NCBI GenBank assembly: GCA_003024985.2
Contig: PXIH01S0009816.1
Direction: 5' to 3' (one strand)
DNA: 10,536 nucleotides
From: Euperipatoides rowelli
Lineage: Eukaryota; Onychophora; Udeonychophora; Euonychophora; Peripatopsidae
How positions within the stretch are numbered: position 1 is the first letter of the stretch; the number at the start of each line of letters is the position of its first letter. Below are positions 6,901 to 10,536 of this stretch, piece after piece. Below the pieces are notes generated by a model that ran no database searches, was not told where the DNA came from, and was given only the letters and a program-made list of their open reading frames with translations. A program made the translations under genes and the position numbers.

Positions 6901-9900
6901 AAACTCCATGTAACAAACTACATAGTTATGGCCAGAATATTATTATTATGTGTTTATTATGTAATAAAGAAATATACAGAAATATTAACATATAAAACTA
7001 CATGTAATTGGAAGATTACAACTTTACATAACCCAAGAAGGACACAGGAGCTATTTACAAGTATACAAAAATTAAATTTATAAAAAAAAAAAAGGTTTAC
7101 AATATTAATAATCTTACTAAATAACAGAAGAAAAAAAAATTATGAGAATAGTTAAATTGATCATACTGGGAATCACTGAGTTTTGCTATCTTCATAGGAT
7201 ATGGGAGGGGGGGGGGGGGCAAGGCTCAGTAAAGGTAAACCAGGGTAATATAGGGACAGTAAAAAGAAATGTCCATACTACCGGAAAAAAAAAAGCTTAT
7301 CAAAAATATATAGCCTAGGCCTATCCCAGACTCTCCCCAAAATAATTTTCTGGCTATGTCTCTGAGGGCGGGGGCCCTTGACCATTCTCAGCCGAGTGCC
7401 AATGGCCACCATACCAACATTGAGTGTGATGTAAAAATTGTAGGCTATATTGTTTAAAATTCTAGTTTTAGTTAGAAATAGGCTATAATTAATTTAGATC
7501 TTTGTATGATATTCTATAATCTGAATTATTTAGATGTAGCCTACTGTAAATGTATTGCTTTTTCATTTTTTCTTTTCTTATTATTTGTTATTTCTCAATA
7601 AGAATACCGGTATGTAGGTCAAAACTTAAAGTTTTATAAATTAAAAATAAATAATCTCAATTTACAAGATGAATGAAAATATGAGTAATTTGTTGAAAAT
7701 CTAAATTATAACCAGTGTTTTATTCAATTTTGGCTTGGAATTTGGCTTGAACATTACATTTCTTTAATACCGTATTTCATTATTAAAGTAGATTTTTTTT
7801 ATATTAAATTTTTCAGAGAGCTACATTACATTAGGCTATATACTGTAGCTAGTTGAATGGCCAAATTAAATCTCTCTTTGGATCAAATAAATTTGGCTTC
7901 TAGACCATAATTTGATTATCATTTAATTTCGACTATACAGTAATGTCAAGGAAACTTGTGCCAGCCAGTACTTTAAATAAACATTAGAATTAAATGAAAT
8001 TGGAAACAAAATTAACAAATGATAAGTTAAATTAATAAAATTTAACTTTTCATCATAATTTCAAAACATGTTTTTATTTACCAATTAACCCATTAATAAA
8101 GCTGAGTGATCTCTCGTATTTATTGCATTATAAGAAATTAATAAAATAAAAATATTGCATGACTTGTTGACATTTTAATGAATGAATTATGCATAAAGGA
8201 ATTAAAAATACAATGCTGAAATAATGACACAGAAAGGTTGAGAATAGAGCTACATGTAAACAAATTTCTGATCATATACAATATATTGTAGACATTTTTA
8301 AGATAATGTTATACACGTATATTATGGTACTCCAATTTCACAAAATTATTTGTCTTTTTAACATTAGTTTCAAAATGAAATAAAAATATGGTAAATAATT
8401 TTTTCTTGTTATAAAAGAAATAGTAAAAAAGTTTTTTTGTTAAATTTTATAATTTTTTATCAACATTAAAAAAAAAAAAAATTTCCAACATAAATTGTAC
8501 GGTATTAGATTGAATAGGCCTGTATACTGTAAAATAAATGGTAGCCTATGGCAAATAAGTATGCATCTCAGTATCACTTTTATTTTAAACATTTAATCTT
8601 TAACAATTTGTGTTGTAAAATAAATTAATTTTCGAATGTTTATGCCACAGATAAAAGTGCTGCCAATTCGGAAAAAATAGTTTTTACATTTTTTTTTGTT
8701 AAGACTAAAATTTCATTTAGCCTGTGTGGATTTCAGAGCATCTAGTAATCCAATAACTTTGTAACCTTCATGTATGCCTTTAGATAAAATCTGTTGTGTT
8801 ATGGGAATCTAGGGGCTTCAAAAATATCATACTACAGATCTTTAGGACTTTTGTATTAGCAATAGGCCCTACTTGCAATTTTGGAGTTCTGCATATGTGT
8901 AGGCTAATGGTTCGATCGCCACTTAGTAACATACATAGATTGTTCAAAATTTAATAAACTTAAATTAATCTGCCACATGGCATTATGTGTTTAAAATTTC
9001 AGGTCTAACATTTAACAGAAGCAGACTTATAAAGAAGACCTATGATGCCACTTTAATTTGGGTAATTATTCAAATTTATTTTGTCCTAATGCTTTGATTT
9101 TAATTAAAAATCTAAATATATTACAAACTTACCTAGCCTACATGGTTCAGTAACATATAGCCTAGTAGTGCTTTTGTACTACTATAAGGGACTATTTAGA
9201 TAATAGTCTGGTGAATTATAATTAATAATTAATCTTGGGAATTAGCCAGTGGCCTGTATTTTAAAGAGGTACCACACGGTTGGACATTGAGGACTTGTAA
9301 AAATGCAATAATTAAAAATTATTTAAATTTGACTAGGTTTAACTGAGATTGTCTAATTTTTTTTTGATCCAAGAGCCAAACAGAATTTTCATTCTTTTTT
9401 TTTTTTTATTATTAATAAAAATCAGGCCTAATACTTTAACACAAAACTAATAATTTAAACATGCTTTCAGAAGAAAAACAAAATGTACAAACAAGAATCA
9501 TTCATCATGTATCTATCGGCCAGATATTTATTATATAGGCTAACATGGATGCAGATTTATTACTTACAAATCACTGTGCTCCTTATTTTCCACCCATACA
9601 AAGTAATAAACATATGATTGCAACTACTGTAATTACCGGTACTAATTCTCTAGTGGCAACTAGTGGACAATAAAATTTAACTATTTTAAATGCTTTTGCC
9701 TGGATAAAAAAAATCATTCATAAACATAAAAGCATCTGTATTTCAAATGTTTTGTAAATACATGAAATAACACTCAGTAGCCTACCATAGCGACATAAAC
9801 ATCTTAAATGCTAAGTAATTTTTCTCTCACCCATTGATTACACAATTTAAAGTGGAAAATTTAAAAAATGTTGTCCAGTTTTAGAATGGATAATTTCTTT

Positions 9901-10327
9901 TCCATTTAAATCAGTCTTTTCTTATTTTGTAGCCTACATTTTCAAAGCAGGGAGAAGAATAAATATACTGTATCTATCAGTGTGCTACTGCACAAGTAAT
10001 GCATGAATGAAATTCACTTGTATTATAGGCTATTTATAAGGCTAGTTTATATTAAATTAAATACAAACTCATCATAAATAAAAATGAGAGCAAGAAATAT
10101 CAACAAGATGCAATAAAAAATTGTTACCGGTACTCCAGTGTAAATGTTAAATTCACATTAAAATATTGATAAATGTCAAACAAATTTATCATATAACCAT
10201 ATAAGGTCTTAAGAGCCATAAGGGCACCAAAAAAATGCACCATGCAATTATATAATTGTATCAAATGTGTAGCTCTAACTATCCCTTTTTTAACACATGT
10301 AGCCTACATTAACAATATGCTAATTAA
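6901..10327. other. Long AT-rich stretch with no recognised gene
   Basis: Apart from the poly-G tract at 7203-7219, I see only homopolymer runs, ATT-rich sequence and the window-wide palindromic words (TAGGCCTA 7316-7323; TACCGGTA 7605-7612, 9634-9641 and 10125-10132). A GC-richer piece at about 7320-7430, with TCTGGCTATGTCTCTGAGGG, looks like a fragment of a dispersed repeat but has no ends. No tRNA, rRNA or exon with matching splice sites was recognised. Confidence 0.55.
7203..7219 (+). repeat. Poly-G tract
   Basis: GGGA followed by thirteen consecutive G residues. Such runs are rare in 70% AT DNA and are prone to length error in sequencing. Confidence 0.9.
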
Positions 10328-10495
10328 CCCTATCTGCAAAGAGTAAAGGGGAAAGAAAATTACTTTTGGAAGGATGACTCAAAAGAGGATATTATTATGC
10401 ATGACATGGATCAGAATTTGTCCTCAGCACTAAATATTAAGTTATGGATCCACAGCGATTTTTTTCAGGGGTGGCTCTCTGAAGTCTTTGGATAA
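10328..10495 (+). other. Unidentified 55-codon open frame near the right edge
   Basis: This plus-strand frame runs from just after a stop to TAA at 10493-10495. It contains ENYFWKDDSKEDIIMHDMDQ and later WIHSDFFQGWLSEVFG. Composition is protein-like and GC is above background. A second plus frame is open from 10434 to the window end (KSLDKTYRKFTKRISGFK), possibly after the TTTTTTTCAG at 10459-10468 or as a frameshifted continuation. I do not recognise the product. A frame of this length can occur by chance somewhere in 10 kb, so coding status is doubtful. Confidence 0.2.
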
Positions 10496-10536
10496 AACAT
10501 ATAGGAAGTTCACTAAGAGGATAAGTGGGTTCAAAA

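Noticed and set aside
6895-7083. 62-codon plus-strand open frame starting MNKLHVTNY
   Set aside because: No family similarity. It is low-complexity AT-rich sequence ending in a poly-A run, with nothing around it to suggest a gene.
8907-8925. GGTTCGATCGCC, resembling a tRNA B box
   Set aside because: No fitting A box upstream, no cloverleaf and no SINE body, so it is a chance match.
1-10536. CRISPR array, bacterial operon or phage content
   Set aside because: There are no regularly spaced repeats, no closely packed open frames and no ribosome-binding sites. The exon-intron structure shows the DNA is eukaryotic.

Overview
This is AT-rich eukaryotic (metazoan) genomic DNA, not a bacterial or phage window. 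It has no operon structure and no long open reading frames. The supportable coding content is a set of short exons with GT/AG boundaries on the minus strand. Abundant short palindromic words (TAGGCCTA, TACTGTA/TACAGTA, TACCGGTA) and the transposon mix suggest a marine invertebrate, possibly a deuterostome such as an echinoderm. That placement is a weak inference, because no species-specific marker is visible.

The main content is part of a Diaphanous-related formin gene read right to left: a tentative exon at 5268-5325 and clear exons at 4939-5040, 4325-4449 and 3183-3251. Joined in order they stay in one frame and encode the N-terminal GTPase-binding region and the start of the armadillo-type inhibitory region (diagnostic stretches DDMNLSDDKKAPLR, CVESLRVSL, SWLEEFGIEGL). 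The N-terminal exons, the rest of the armadillo region, FH1, FH2 and DAD all lie outside the window or were not found.

The introns carry non-autonomous DNA transposons. A pogo/Tigger-like MITE (3665-4183) with 25-bp terminal inverted repeats and a TA target duplication fills about half of the intron between the second and third clear exons. A complete hAT MITE (2417-2925) with a perfect 8-bp target duplication and an internal hairpin lies downstream of the last exon. One end of a second hAT family ends at 395. A decayed non-LTR reverse-transcriptase fragment is at about 6452-6570. The long stretches 812-2408, 5326-6260 and 6900-10327 are AT-rich non-coding sequence with simple repeats.

The most unusual observation is a 9-bp direct repeat (AGTGGTCAG on the coding strand) at the two ends of one formin intron. 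It gives a tandem Ser-Gly-Gln at the exon junction and resembles the target duplication expected from intron gain by insertion. I found no new multi-gene system here.
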